From assembly GCF_001424265.1 (NCBI RefSeq), contig NZ_LMOV01000029.1, forward strand, positions 130,088 through 194,087: DNA of 64,000 nt, in the 5' to 3' direction. Positions 42,029-50,495 of the stretch are shown here, piece after piece. The DNA is from Acidovorax sp. Leaf160 (GTDB lineage: Bacteria; Pseudomonadota; Gammaproteobacteria; Burkholderiales; Burkholderiaceae_C). The notes beneath the pieces were generated by a model. The model made no database searches. It saw nothing but the letters and a program-made list of their open reading frames with translations, and had not been told where the DNA came from. The first letter of the stretch is position 1; each line of letters starts with the position of its first letter. The position numbers and the translations under genes are program-made.

Positions 42029-42445
42029 CTACCGCAGCTTGATGCTGATGCTCTTGGGCTGATCGGGCACCTGCACCGACGCCGCGTTGAAATCGGGCGG
42101 CCCGAACAGGCCCATCACGTTGTTGGAAAACCCGTAGCGCTCGGTCGGCATGCCGACGAGGTTGGTGTCCAGCTTGCCGTTGGAGTTCTCATCGGCAAAC
42201 GCCACGAAGGCATAGGTGCCCGCCGGCAGATCCCTGAACGACACCACGGTCGGATCGCCCTGCGCCCCCGTGATCTCGGTGCGCAGTGGGGTGTTGCTCT
42301 TCATGGTTTCCGCGCTGTCGTAGACGGCCACGAAAATGCGGCTGGGCACCGTGGGCAGGTTTTCGATGCCGACGCGGACATCGGCCGCGTGGGCGCGCGC
42401 CACGGCCAGCAGCGCGAGAGCAAGAAGGGTGGAAAGCTGTTTCAC
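42029..42445 (-). CDS. DUF2141 secreted protein
   Basis: A 138-aa protein of the DUF2141 family (function unknown). It has a signal peptide (first about 21 residues, ending ARAHA), then a beta-rich domain with IFVAVYDSAETM, FRDLPAGTYAFVAFADENSN and GKLDTNLVGMPTERYGFSN, characteristic of the family. The start is GTG at 42445; no strong Shine-Dalgarno sequence is visible. It is divergent from gph and probably periplasmic. Confidence 0.82.
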   Translation of the reverse strand: MKQLSTLLALALLAVARAHAADVRVGIENLPTVPSRIFVAVYDSAETMKSNTPLRTEITGAQGDPTVVSFRDLPAGTYAFVAFADENSNGKLDTNLVGMPTERYGFSNNVMGLFGPPDFNAASVQVPDQPKSISIKLR

Positions 42446-42740
42446 GGTGATCGAGTTTCTTTCAGGTCGGCCTTGCCAGCCCCGCCGCCCCGAACGGCCA
42501 ACGGATGAAGCGGGAAGCCGGGGCCGGGTCTGCATGCTCGCCCAGGTTGCACACGGGATTTGTGCGCCGCATTCTCGCAGGCAGCCCATGGCGGTGGGGA
42601 AGGCGCGGGAGCAGCGTGCCCTGCAGCGGCAGGAGCGCCTGATGGACGAGCACGTTCCGGCAATAAGGCCAGGAGGGTTTTGTGGGCCGCTCTTATTCTT
42701 GCGGCCCCGACAGCTCCCGCCGCCAGTGGCATTTTGCTCC

Positions 42741-43436
42741 ATGCCTTCCCCCCTGATTCCGGTGCCCCCGGCCACCTTCGACGCCGCCATCGTCGACCTC
42801 GACGGCACCATGGTCGACACCCTGGGCGACTTCGCCGAAGCCATACGGCGCATGCTGGCCGACCTGCAACTGCCCGCCATCGACGCCGCGCAGATCGAGC
42901 CGATGGTCGGCAAGGGCTCCGAACACCTGCTGCGCTCCGTGCTGAAGCACGTGCTGCCGGCGGCTGATTCGCTTCAAGCGGAAGCACTCTACCCAGCCGC
43001 GTGGGACGCCTACCAGCGCCACTACCTGCAGATCAACGGCCAGCATTCGGCCGTGTACGCCGGTGTGGTGGAGGGACTACAGGCCCTGCGCGCTGCCGGG
43101 CTGCGGCTGGCGTGCCTGACCAACAAGCCCGGCGACTTTGCCGGCCCGCTGCTGCAAGCCAAGGGGCTGGACGGGTTTTTCGACCAGGTGTTCGGCGGCG
43201 ACGCCTTCGAGCGCAAGAAGCCCGACCCGCTGCCGCTGCTCAAGACCTGCGAGGCGCTCGGCACGCTGCCGGCACGCACGCTGATGATCGGCGACTCCAG
43301 CAACGACGCGCAGGCGGCGCGCGCGGCAGGCTGCCCCGTGGTGCTGGTCACCTACGGCTACAACCACGGCCGGCCGGCGCGGGACGTGGATGCGGACGGC
43401 TACGTGGACAGCCTGGCCGAGCTGCGGCCGGCCTGA
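42741..43436 (+). CDS. gph: Phosphoglycolate phosphatase
   Basis: A HAD-family phosphatase, 231 aa, that dephosphorylates 2-phosphoglycolate formed during DNA repair and metabolism. HAD motif I is IVDLDGTMVDT near residue 16, motif II LACLTNKPG near residue 125, motif III KKPDPLPLL and motif IV MIGDSSNDAQAA. The ATG at 42741 fits the family N-terminus; the frame remains open far upstream only by chance. The upstream 295 bases to DUF2141 contain no other gene that I can support. Confidence 0.93.
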   Translation: MPSPLIPVPPATFDAAIVDLDGTMVDTLGDFAEAIRRMLADLQLPAIDAAQIEPMVGKGSEHLLRSVLKHVLPAADSLQAEALYPAAWDAYQRHYLQINGQHSAVYAGVVEGLQALRAAGLRLACLTNKPGDFAGPLLQAKGLDGFFDQVFGGDAFERKKPDPLPLLKTCEALGTLPARTLMIGDSSNDAQAARAAGCPVVLVTYGYNHGRPARDVDADGYVDSLAELRPA

Positions 43437-43475
43437 GCAAACGAGCAAGCGAGCAAGCAAGTAAACAAGCGAGCG
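43435..43475 (+). repeat. Degenerate 4/8-bp tandem repeat after gph
   Basis: The gph stop is embedded in a run of GAGCAAAC/GAGCAAGC-like units (GAGCAAACGAGCAAGCGAGC and onward). It is an imperfect tetranucleotide-based tandem repeat of about 41 bases in the gph-to-chalcone isomerase-like gap, where the two genes converge. Confidence 0.75.
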
Positions 43476-43541
43476 ATCGTTCGCGCGAGGCGCCGGGCCA
43501 TCGCCCGGCCCTGCGTTTTCGGCGCTCTCTCGGTGGCCGGC

Positions 43542-44135
43542 TCATCCAGCCGGCTTCCCCAGCAGCGCGTCCTTCAGCTGCCAGTCGGCGGGACGGGGAC
43601 CGAGCCAGATCCCGAGCAGTGCATCGAAGAACTCGGGCTCCTTGAAGGGCTCGCCCTGGGCCTGGCCCTTCACGGTGATGACGGTGCCCGTGCCCGGAAG
43701 CCAGTCGACGGTGAACGTGTCGCCCGCCTTGAGCTTCCTGTGCTCCGAGAAGATCTGCCCCATGCGCAGCACGCCGGGCACCAGGCGCGAGAAGGCGCCC
43801 CGGTCCATGTTGTCTTCCACGCCGCGCGAGAAGAGCTTGCCCAGTTCGCCCGAATCGATGTCGCGCAGCATGGTGATCGTGAGCCGCTTGGCGCCCCGCT
43901 GCGCGGCCACGTCGGCGGCGGAGCCCGCCGGCTGTGGCAGGTAGAGGCCGGCGGCATAGACCTTGAACACCGCCTTGTGCCGGATGCCCGCGCCATTGAG
44001 CCGCAACGGCTGGCCCTGCACCGTGATCGCCGATTCGAAGGGAACGCCGGCCAGGGTGGTGGCCGGCTGGGCGGCCGCGTTCAACGCGACCAAGCATAGG
44101 GCGACGCCTGCCGCCCGGCGAAACAGAGACAACAT
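43542..44135 (-). CDS. Chalcone isomerase-like secreted protein
   Basis: A 197-aa protein of the bacterial chalcone isomerase-like family (PF16036 type). It has a signal peptide (MLSLFRRAAGVALCLVALNAAA) followed by LAGVPFESAITVQGQPLRLN and GIRHKAVFKVYAAGLYLP, the usual opening of that fold, and FTVDWLPGTGTVITVKG. Bacterial members are not thought to act on chalcones; their role is unknown. GAGGG lies 6 bases before the ATG at 44135. A perfect 24-bp palindrome 14 bases upstream of the start suggests dedicated repression. Confidence 0.85.
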   Translation of the reverse strand: MLSLFRRAAGVALCLVALNAAAQPATTLAGVPFESAITVQGQPLRLNGAGIRHKAVFKVYAAGLYLPQPAGSAADVAAQRGAKRLTITMLRDIDSGELGKLFSRGVEDNMDRGAFSRLVPGVLRMGQIFSEHRKLKAGDTFTVDWLPGTGTVITVKGQAQGEPFKEPEFFDALLGIWLGPRPADWQLKDALLGKPAG

Positions 44136-44149
44136 GGAAAACCCTCGGT

Positions 44150-44173
44150 AAAAAAGAACGATCGTTCTTTTTT
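44150..44173. promoter_or_regulatory. 24-bp perfect palindrome, TetR-type operator candidate
   Basis: AAAAAAGAACGA is followed directly by its exact reverse complement, giving a 24-base perfect palindrome with core GAACGATCGTTC, a pattern common for TetR-family operators. It sits 14 bases upstream of the chalcone isomerase-like start, in its leader or promoter. An intrinsic terminator is unlikely because there is no loop. No TetR gene is in the window. Confidence 0.55.
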
Positions 44174-44504
44174 GCGGATTCTCCCGCCTTTGCCGGTGGG
44201 GGTGCAACAGGGTTTTCTCGCGCTGCAGGCCTGCGCGCGGTCTGGGCGCAAGCGGGCTTTGCTACACTTTGCCGATGTTCATTCACCGCGTTTTCATTAC
44301 AGGTTGCAGCGACCGGGGAGCCTGGCCCTGGCGTAAGCCAATCCTGCTGCTTAACGCTTGACAGCACCTGGGCCGCGTCCCAGCGTGCGCCCGTGGCCCC
44401 ACCCGGTGGGCGCCGAATCTTGGAATGAATGAACTGCGGCACGGTCCATGCACCGTCCTGATCGCGCGCCACAGGCAGCGAGCCGCAGAAGCTGGGAACT
44501 CTCC

Positions 44505-46004
44505 GTGATCACAGAACTGGAATTCAAAAGCCTGGCCGGCGAAGGCTACAACCGCATCCCGCTGATGGCGGAAGCCTTCGCGGACCTCGAAACCCCCCTG
44601 TCCCTCTACCTCAAGCTGGCCCATGCCGGCGGCAACGGCAAGCACAGCTTCCTGCTCGAATCGGTGGTAGGCGGCGAGCGCTTCGGGCGCTACAGCTTCA
44701 TAGGCCTGCCGGCGCGCACCCTGCTGCGCGCCAGCGGCTTCGGCGACGCGGCCAAGACCGAAGTGGTGACCGACGGCCAGGTGGTGGAGACCGCTGCGGG
44801 CAACCCGCTGGACTTCATCGCTGCCTACCAGCAGCGCTTCAAGGTGGCCTTGCGGCCCGGCCTGCCGCGCTTTTGCGGCGGCCTGGCGGGCTACTTCGGC
44901 TACGACGCGGTGCGCTACATCGAGAAGAAGCTGGAAAAGACCTGCCCGCCCGACACGCTGGGCTGCCCCGACATCCTGCTGCTGCAGTGCGAAGAGCTGG
45001 CCGTCATCGACAACCTCTCGGGCAAGCTCTACCTCATCGTCTATGCCGACCCGGCCCAGCCTGAGGCCTACTCCCGCGCCAAGAAGCGGCTGCGCGAACT
45101 GAAGGAACAGCTGAAGTATTCGGTCAGCGCCCCCGTGGTGCGCCCGACCGAGAGCCACCCCGCGCAGCGCAGCTTCGCCAAGGCCGACTACCTGGCTGCG
45201 GTGGACCGCGCCAAGGAGCTGATCGCCGCGGGCGACTTCATGCAGGTGCAGGTGGGCCAGCGCATCCACAAGCGCTATACCGAGAGCCCCCTGAGCCTCT
45301 ACCGCGCGCTGCGCTCGCTGAACCCGTCGCCGTACATGTACTACTACGACTTCGGCGGCTTCCAGGTGGTGGGCGCCAGCCCCGAGATCCTGGTGCGGCA
45401 GGAGAGCACGCCCGAAGGCCAGAAAGTGACGATCCGCCCGCTGGCCGGCACCCGCCCGCGCGGCGCCACGCCCGAGCGCGACAAGGCCACCGAGGTCGAG
45501 CTCATCAACGACCCCAAGGAGCGCGCCGAGCACGTGATGCTGATCGACCTGGCGCGCAACGACATCGGCCGCATCGCCCAGACCGGCACCGTGAAGGTGA
45601 CCGAGGCCTTCGCCGTGGAGCGCTACAGCCACGTGATGCACATCGTGAGCAACGTGGAAGGCATCCTGAACGAGGGCATGACCAGCATGGACGTGCTGAA
45701 GGCCACTTTCCCCGCCGGGACGCTGACCGGCGCGCCCAAGGTGCACGCCATGGAGCTGATCGACCAGCTGGAGCCCTCCAAGCGCGGCCTCTACGGCGGC
45801 GCCTGCGGCTACCTGAGCTACGCGGGCGACATGGACGTGGCCATCGCCATCCGCACCGGCATCGTCAAGGACGGCACGCTCTACGTGCAGGCCGCCGCCG
45901 GCGTGGTGGCCGACTCGGTGCCCGAGATGGAATGGAAGGAAACCGAGCACAAGGCCCGCGCCCTGCTGCGCGCGGCGGAACTCGTCGAGGAGGGACTGGA
46001 ATGA
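44505..46004 (+). CDS. trpE: Anthranilate synthase component I
   Basis: Makes anthranilate from chorismate with TrpG-supplied ammonia, the first committed step of tryptophan synthesis. The 499-aa product has the N-terminal Trp-feedback region ([12 protein letters not shown] near residue 30). The chorismate-binding domain has [41 protein letters not shown] and [19 protein letters not shown]. The start is GTG at 44505 ([10 protein letters not shown]). The 369 bases upstream hold no clear trp leader peptide or attenuator; a TACACT -10-like box lies near 44264. The stop overlaps the next start by four bases. Confidence 0.97.
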   Translation: MITELEFKSLAGEGYNRIPLMAEAFADLETPLSLYLKLAHAGGNGKHSFLLESVVGGERFGRYSFIGLPARTLLRASGFGDAAKTEVVTDGQVVETAAGNPLDFIAAYQQRFKVALRPGLPRFCGGLAGYFGYDAVRYIEKKLEKTCPPDTLGCPDILLLQCEELAVIDNLSGKLYLIVYADPAQPEAYSRAKKRLRELKEQLKYSVSAPVVRPTESHPAQRSFAKADYLAAVDRAKELIAAGDFMQVQVGQRIHKRYTESPLSLYRALRSLNPSPYMYYYDFGGFQVVGASPEILVRQESTPEGQKVTIRPLAGTRPRGATPERDKATEVELINDPKERAEHVMLIDLARNDIGRIAQTGTVKVTEAFAVERYSHVMHIVSNVEGILNEGMTSMDVLKATFPAGTLTGAPKVHAMELIDQLEPSKRGLYGGACGYLSYAGDMDVAIAIRTGIVKDGTLYVQAAAGVVADSVPEMEWKETEHKARALLRAAELVEEGLE

Positions 46005-46375
46005 GCGAACTGCCCACCCTGCCCACCCTGCCGACCCGAGCCATCGACAAGACCCAGCACTGCCGCAGCATGGCCGAGGTGCGCGCCCGCGTGGACGCGC
46101 TCGACGACATCCTGGTGCCGCTGCTGGTCGAGCGCGGCGGCTACATGACGCAGGCCGCGATCAACAAGCCGCTGCAATCGCAGGTGCGCGACGAGGCCCG
46201 CATCGAGGCCATCGTGGCCCGCGTGCGCGCCCGCGCCGAGGCGGAAGGTGGCCAGCCCGACGTGATCGAGGCCATCTACCGCAGCATGATGGAGGCGTAC
46301 ATCGCCTACGAACACCGCGAGTTCGACCGGCTGGTGGCCGCGGGCCGCAAGCGCAACGAGGAGCCCACGCCATGA
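46001..46375 (+). CDS. Chorismate mutase, AroQ type, in the trp operon
   Basis: A 124-aa all-helical AroQ/CM_2 protein. Against E. coli chorismate mutase it keeps the equivalents of R11 ([10 protein letters not shown]), R28 (LLVER), K39 (AAINK) and R51 (VRDEAR). It has Ile where E52 lies and Glu (AYEHREF) at the Q88 position, as in some other mutases. It also resembles isochorismate-pyruvate lyase PchB in its C-terminal helix. It overlaps trpE and trpG by four bases each, so all three are co-translated. The likely reaction is chorismate to prephenate. Confidence 0.85.
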   Translation: MSELPTLPTLPTRAIDKTQHCRSMAEVRARVDALDDILVPLLVERGGYMTQAAINKPLQSQVRDEARIEAIVARVRARAEAEGGQPDVIEAIYRSMMEAYIAYEHREFDRLVAAGRKRNEEPTP

Positions 46376-46950
46376 CCCGCCTGCTGATGGTCGACAACTA
46401 CGACAGCTTCACCTACAACATCGTCCAGTACTTCGGTGAACTGGGTGCCGAGGTCGAAGTGTTCCGCAACGACGAGATCACGCTCGAAGGCATTGCCGAG
46501 CGGCGGCCCGACCGGCTGGTCATCTCGCCCGGCCCCTGCTCGCCCGCCGAGGCCGGCATTTCCGTCGCGGCGATCCAGCACTTCGCCGGCAAGCTGCCCA
46601 TCCTGGGCGTGTGCCTGGGCCACCAGAGCATCGGCGCGGCCTTCGGCGGCCACATCATCCGCGCGCAAGAGCTGATGCACGGCAAGACCAGCGTCATCAC
46701 CACCACGCGGCAAGGCGTGTTCGCGGGGCTGCCCGAGCAGTTCACCGTCAACCGGTACCACTCGCTGGCCATCGAGCGTGGCAGCTGCCCCGACGTGCTG
46801 GCCGTGACCGCCTGGACGGATGACGGCGAGATCATGGGAGTGCGGCACAAGGAACTCGACATCGAGGGCGTGCAGTTCCATCCGGAAAGCATCCTCACCG
46901 AACACGGCCACGCCATGCTGAAGAACTTCCTGGCGGAGTCGCGCCCATGA
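46372..46950 (+). CDS. trpG: Anthranilate synthase component II (glutamine amidotransferase)
   Basis: Hydrolyses glutamine and channels ammonia to TrpE. The 192-aa class I amidotransferase has [19 protein letters not shown] at the N-terminus, the oxyanion region [14 protein letters not shown], the nucleophile C81 in [11 protein letters not shown], and the His/Glu pair in [13 protein letters not shown]. It overlaps the chorismate mutase upstream and the LysE gene downstream by four bases each. Confidence 0.97.
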   Translation: MTRLLMVDNYDSFTYNIVQYFGELGAEVEVFRNDEITLEGIAERRPDRLVISPGPCSPAEAGISVAAIQHFAGKLPILGVCLGHQSIGAAFGGHIIRAQELMHGKTSVITTTRQGVFAGLPEQFTVNRYHSLAIERGSCPDVLAVTAWTDDGEIMGVRHKELDIEGVQFHPESILTEHGHAMLKNFLAESRP

Positions 46951-47627
46951 GCCTCGCCATGCTGGGCATCGACGGGCAGCAGCTGGTGCTGTTCGTGGTC
47001 GCCGGCTGGCTGCTCAACCTGACGCCCGGGCCGGATGTGTTCTACATCGTCACGCACGCGCTGCGCTCCGGCGCGCGCGCCGGCATCGTGGCGGGCCTGG
47101 GCATCGCTGCCGGCTGCTGCGTGCACGTGGTGGCCGCGGCCCTGGGCGTGGGCGCGCTGCTGGCCGCCTCGGCGACGGCATTCACGGCGCTCAAATGGCT
47201 GGGCGCGGCCTACCTGCTCTGGATGGGCGTGCGCATGCTGCGCGCCCGGCCCGGCACGGGCCTGGCGGCCGTGACCCGGCAGGCCGAGGCCGGCGCCGCC
47301 GCGCCGCAACCAGCGATGCGGGCGGTGTTCGGCGGCGGCTTCTGGACCAACGTGCTCAACCCCAAGGTGGCCCTCTTCTTCCTGGCCTTCGTGCCGCAGT
47401 TCATCGCGCCGGGCGCGCCGCACAAGACGCTCGCCTTCCTGCTGCTGGGGCTGCTGTTCACCGTCAACGCGCTGCCGGTGTGCGCCGCCTGGGCCTTCGG
47501 CTCGGCATGGATCGCCCGCCGGGTGGGCGCGCTGCAGCACCGCATGCACTGGGTGGACCGGGCGGCGGGTGCCGTGTTCATCGCCTTCGGCATCAAGCTG
47601 GCCCTCACGGAGCGGCCCGCGCCCTGA
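46947..47627 (+). CDS. LysE/RhtB-family amino-acid exporter in the trp operon
   Basis: A 226-aa membrane protein with about six spans. It carries the LysE/RhtB signature region [21 protein letters not shown] near residue 22 (quoted in part as [12 protein letters not shown]) and the second conserved stretch [21 protein letters not shown] near residue 132. It overlaps trpG by four bases and precedes trpD by 63 bases. The context suggests export of tryptophan, anthranilate or a related aromatic, but family members also export Lys, Thr, homoserine and others. Confidence 0.87.
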   Translation: MSLAMLGIDGQQLVLFVVAGWLLNLTPGPDVFYIVTHALRSGARAGIVAGLGIAAGCCVHVVAAALGVGALLAASATAFTALKWLGAAYLLWMGVRMLRARPGTGLAAVTRQAEAGAAAPQPAMRAVFGGGFWTNVLNPKVALFFLAFVPQFIAPGAPHKTLAFLLLGLLFTVNALPVCAAWAFGSAWIARRVGALQHRMHWVDRAAGAVFIAFGIKLALTERPAP

Positions 47628-47690
47628 ACGGCGCCTTCCGCCTTCCTTTCTCTCTTTTGTTTTTTCCGCCTCTGACCGGAGCCTCGTTCC

Positions 47691-48731
47691 ATGTCCATCA
47701 CGCCCCAGGAAGCCCTGCAACGCACCATCGAGCACCGTGAAATCTTCCAAGACGAGATGCTGCACCTGATGCGCCTCATCATGCGCGGCGAGCTCTCGCC
47801 CGTGATGACCGCCGCCATCGTGACCGGCCTGCGCGTGAAGAAGGAAACCATCGGCGAGATCACCGCCGCCGCGCAGGTGATGCGCGAGTTCTCCACCAAG
47901 GTGCACGTGCAGGACGCGCGCCACCTGGTGGACATCGTGGGCACCGGCGGCGACGGCGCCAACACCTTCAACATCTCGACCTGCGCCATGTTCGTGGCCG
48001 CCGCCGCGGGCGCCAAGACGGCCAAGCACGGCGGGCGCGGCGTCTCCAGCAAGAGCGGCAGCGCCGACGTGATGGAGTCGCTGGGCGTGCACATCAACCT
48101 CGCGCCCGAGGCCATCGCGCAGTGCATCGCCGAGGTGGGCATCGGCTTCATGTTCGCGCCCAACCACCACCCGGCCATGAAGAACGTGGCGCCGGTGCGG
48201 CGCGAACTGGGCGTGCGCACGATCTTCAACCTCCTGGGCCCGCTCACCAACCCGGCGGGCGCGCCCAACATACTGATGGGCGTGTTCCACCCCGACCTGG
48301 TCGGCATCCAGGTGCGTGCGCTGCAGCGCCTGGGCGCCGAGCACGCGCTGGTGGTCTACGGCCGCGACGGCATGGACGAGGTCAGCCTGGGCGCCGCCAC
48401 GCTGGTGGGCGAGCTGAAGAACGGCCAGATCACCGAGTACGAGATCCACCCCGAGGACTTCGGCCTGGCGATGGCCAGCAACCGCACTCTGAAGGTGGAC
48501 ACGCCCGAGCAGTCGCGCGAGATGCTGATGGACGTGCTGCGCGGCCAGCCCGGCCCGGCGCAGGACATCGTCTGCCTGAACGCGGGCGCCGCGCTGTACG
48601 CCGCGGGCGCGGCCGGCTCCATTGCCGACGGGCTGGACAAGGCGCGTGCGGCCATCGCCAGCGGCGCGGCGCTGGCCAAGCTGGAGCAGCTGGTGGCGCG
48701 CACGCATGCCCTGGCGGCCGCCACTGCCTGA
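47691..48731 (+). CDS. trpD: Anthranilate phosphoribosyltransferase
   Basis: Transfers phosphoribose from PRPP to anthranilate. The 346-aa product has the PRPP loop [18 protein letters not shown] near residue 83, [21 protein letters not shown] near residue 107 (quoted in part), the anthranilate-site [13 protein letters not shown] and [15 protein letters not shown]. Length is normal. It lies 30 bases before trpC. Confidence 0.97.
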   Translation: MSITPQEALQRTIEHREIFQDEMLHLMRLIMRGELSPVMTAAIVTGLRVKKETIGEITAAAQVMREFSTKVHVQDARHLVDIVGTGGDGANTFNISTCAMFVAAAAGAKTAKHGGRGVSSKSGSADVMESLGVHINLAPEAIAQCIAEVGIGFMFAPNHHPAMKNVAPVRRELGVRTIFNLLGPLTNPAGAPNILMGVFHPDLVGIQVRALQRLGAEHALVVYGRDGMDEVSLGAATLVGELKNGQITEYEIHPEDFGLAMASNRTLKVDTPEQSREMLMDVLRGQPGPAQDIVCLNAGAALYAAGAAGSIADGLDKARAAIASGAALAKLEQLVARTHALAAATA

Positions 48732-48761
48732 TCCGCAACGAACACGAACCCGAGGTTTCCC

Positions 48762-49562
48762 ATGTCCGACATCCTGAACAAGATCATCGCCGTCAAGCGC
48801 GAAGAAGTCGCCGCTGCGCAAAAGAAGATGCCGCTGGCCGCGATGCGCGCCGATGCGGAAAGCCGCGTGCTCACGCGCGATTTCGAGGGCGCGCTGCGGG
48901 CCAAGGTCGCCAAGGGCCAGGCCGCCGTGATCGCCGAGATCAAGAAGGCCAGCCCCAGCAAGGGCGTGATCCGCGCCGACTTCGTTCCCGCCGACATCGC
49001 CCAGAGCTATGCCGACGGCGACGGCCGGGTGAGCGCGGCGTGCCTCTCGGTGCTGACCGACCGGCAGTTCTTCCAGGGCCAGCCCGACTACCTGAAGCAG
49101 GCGCGCGCCAGCTGCCAGCTGCCGGTGCTGCGCAAGGATTTCATGATCGACGCCTACCAGATCTATGAGAGCCGGGCGATGGGCGCCGACGCGATCCTGC
49201 TGATCGCCGCCTGCCTGGACGACGCGCAGATGGCCGATCTGGAGGCCATTGCACGCAGCCTGGACATGGCCGTGCTCGTGGAGGTGCACGACCGCGCCGA
49301 GCTGGACCGCGCGCTGAAGCTCAAGACGCCGCTGGTGGGCATCAACAACCGCAACCTGCGCACCTTCGAGGTGTCGCTGCAGACCACGCTCGAGCTGCAA
49401 AAGGCGGTGCCGTCCGACCGGCTGCTGGTGGCGGAGTCGGGCATTCTGGCGCCAGCCGATGTGAAGACGCTGCAGGATGCCGGCGTGAACGCGTTCCTGG
49501 TGGGCGAAGCGTTCATGCGGGCCGAGGACCCCGGCCTGGCGCTGGCCCGTCTCTTCGGCTGA
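48762..49562 (+). CDS. trpC: Indole-3-glycerol-phosphate synthase
   Basis: Closes the indole ring. The 266-aa TIM barrel is monofunctional, not fused to TrpF. The catalytic lysine motif [13 protein letters not shown] is near residue 53, then [14 protein letters not shown] near residue 125, [14 protein letters not shown] and the phosphate site [11 protein letters not shown]. It is the last biosynthetic gene here; trpF, trpB and trpA are not in the window. A 58-bp repeat with a strong hairpin starts 3 bases after the stop. Confidence 0.97.
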   Translation: MSDILNKIIAVKREEVAAAQKKMPLAAMRADAESRVLTRDFEGALRAKVAKGQAAVIAEIKKASPSKGVIRADFVPADIAQSYADGDGRVSAACLSVLTDRQFFQGQPDYLKQARASCQLPVLRKDFMIDAYQIYESRAMGADAILLIAACLDDAQMADLEAIARSLDMAVLVEVHDRAELDRALKLKTPLVGINNRNLRTFEVSLQTTLELQKAVPSDRLLVAESGILAPADVKTLQDAGVNAFLVGEAFMRAEDPGLALARLFG

Positions 49563-49564
49563 AC

Positions 49565-49622
49565 GCTATTAATTTCATAGCCTCCTGCGCTGGATGATCC
49601 AGCGCAGGAGGCCCTTTTGACC
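49565..49622 (+). repeat. 58-bp interspersed repeat, copy D (trpC/ung), strong hairpin
   Basis: Begins GCTATTAATTTCATAGC and matches the thiL copy over 58 bases with no gap. Its centre is a perfect 14-bp stem: CCTCCTGCGCTGGA (49581-49594), loop TGA, TCCAGCGCAGGAGG (49598-49611). The right arm contains AGGAGG, the only ribosome-binding sequence ahead of ung (ATG 49623). The hairpin may both end or protect the trp mRNA and occlude ung initiation. Confidence 0.88.
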
Positions 49623-50357
49623 ATGAGTTCCATGCCTGACGCAACTTCCAGCGACGCCACCCAGCTGCAATCCGCCGACCCGGCCGACTGGCCCGTCGCG
49701 CCCGGTTGGCAGCCGCTGGTCGATGCGTTCTTCGCCAGCCCGCGCGGGCAGGCGCTGCGCACCTTCCTGCGGTCGCGCCTGGAAGCGGGTGCGGTGATCT
49801 TCCCGCCCAAGCCGCTGCGTGCGCTGGAACTGACGCCGCCCGAAGCCGTGCGCGTGGTGATCCTGGGGCAGGACCCGTACCACGGGCGCGGGCAGGCCGA
49901 GGGCCTGGCGTTTTCGGTGGCGCCGGGCGTGCAGTTGCCGCCGTCGCTGCGCAACATCTTCAAGGAGATGCAGCGCGACCTGGGCCAGCCCTTTCCCGCC
50001 TGGCCCGAGCCCGGCGGCAGCCTGGTGAAGTGGGCGAAGAACGGCGTGCTGCTGCTCAACACCGGTCTGACGGTGGAGGAAGGCCAGGCCGCCAGCCACG
50101 CCGGCAAGGGCTGGGAGCAGCTCACCGACGAGGTGATCCGCCATGTGGCCGAAGGCGAGCGGCCGGTGGTGTTCATGCTCTGGGGCTCGCACGCGCAGTC
50201 CAAGCGCGTGTTCATTCCGGAGGACCGGGGGCATCTGGTACTGACATCCAACCACCCGTCCCCGCTGTCGGCGCTGCGCCCACCGGTGCCGTTCATCGGC
50301 AACGGGCATTTCGGACAGGCGCGGGCGTTCCGGCAGCAGCACGAGGGCAAGGGCTGA
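49623..50357 (+). CDS. ung: Uracil-DNA glycosylase
   Basis: Excises uracil from DNA in base excision repair. The 244-aa product has the water-activating motif VVILGQDPYHGRGQAEGLAF, the PPSLRNIFKEM loop, GVLLLNTGLTVEEGQA and the minor-groove loop NHPSPLSALRPP. The ATG at 49623 is chosen. Its AGGAGG is 11 bases upstream and locked in the hairpin of repeat copy D; a TTG at 49617 is a possible alternative with a 5-base gap. Confidence 0.96.
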   Translation: MSSMPDATSSDATQLQSADPADWPVAPGWQPLVDAFFASPRGQALRTFLRSRLEAGAVIFPPKPLRALELTPPEAVRVVILGQDPYHGRGQAEGLAFSVAPGVQLPPSLRNIFKEMQRDLGQPFPAWPEPGGSLVKWAKNGVLLLNTGLTVEEGQAASHAGKGWEQLTDEVIRHVAEGERPVVFMLWGSHAQSKRVFIPEDRGHLVLTSNHPSPLSALRPPVPFIGNGHFGQARAFRQQHEGKG

Positions 50358-50383
50358 ACGGTTCGGGGCCCGGGTTGTCGGGA

Positions 50384-50475
50384 CGGGCTTCGACAGGCCC
50401 AGCCTGAACGGTGGGGAATTGCTCGGCGGCCAGGTACCGCCCCCCACCCGCACGCACTGAACCGGTCGAAGCGCC
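50384..50475. repeat. Intergenic repeat of the GCTTCGACAGGC type
   Basis: The ung-lysR convergent gap contains GGGCTTCGACAGGCCCAGCC followed by TGAACGGT, and 50 bases later ACTGAACCGGTCGAAGCGCC, which is nearly its inverse. Comparable CTTCGACA...CTGAACGG pairs recur between genes in many betaproteobacteria (recollection). They may fold into a long-range hairpin serving both convergent genes. Confidence 0.45.
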
Positions 50476-50495
50476 TGCCCCTTCGCTTGGCCCCC

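Noticed and set aside
44209..44504. Classical trp attenuator with leader peptide
   Set aside because: No short frame with consecutive Trp codons and no terminator with a T-run was found ahead of trpE.
46413..49400. A 995-codon frame antisense to trpG, lysE, trpD and trpC
   Set aside because: Spans four well-supported genes on the other strand with no conserved domain; a composition artefact.
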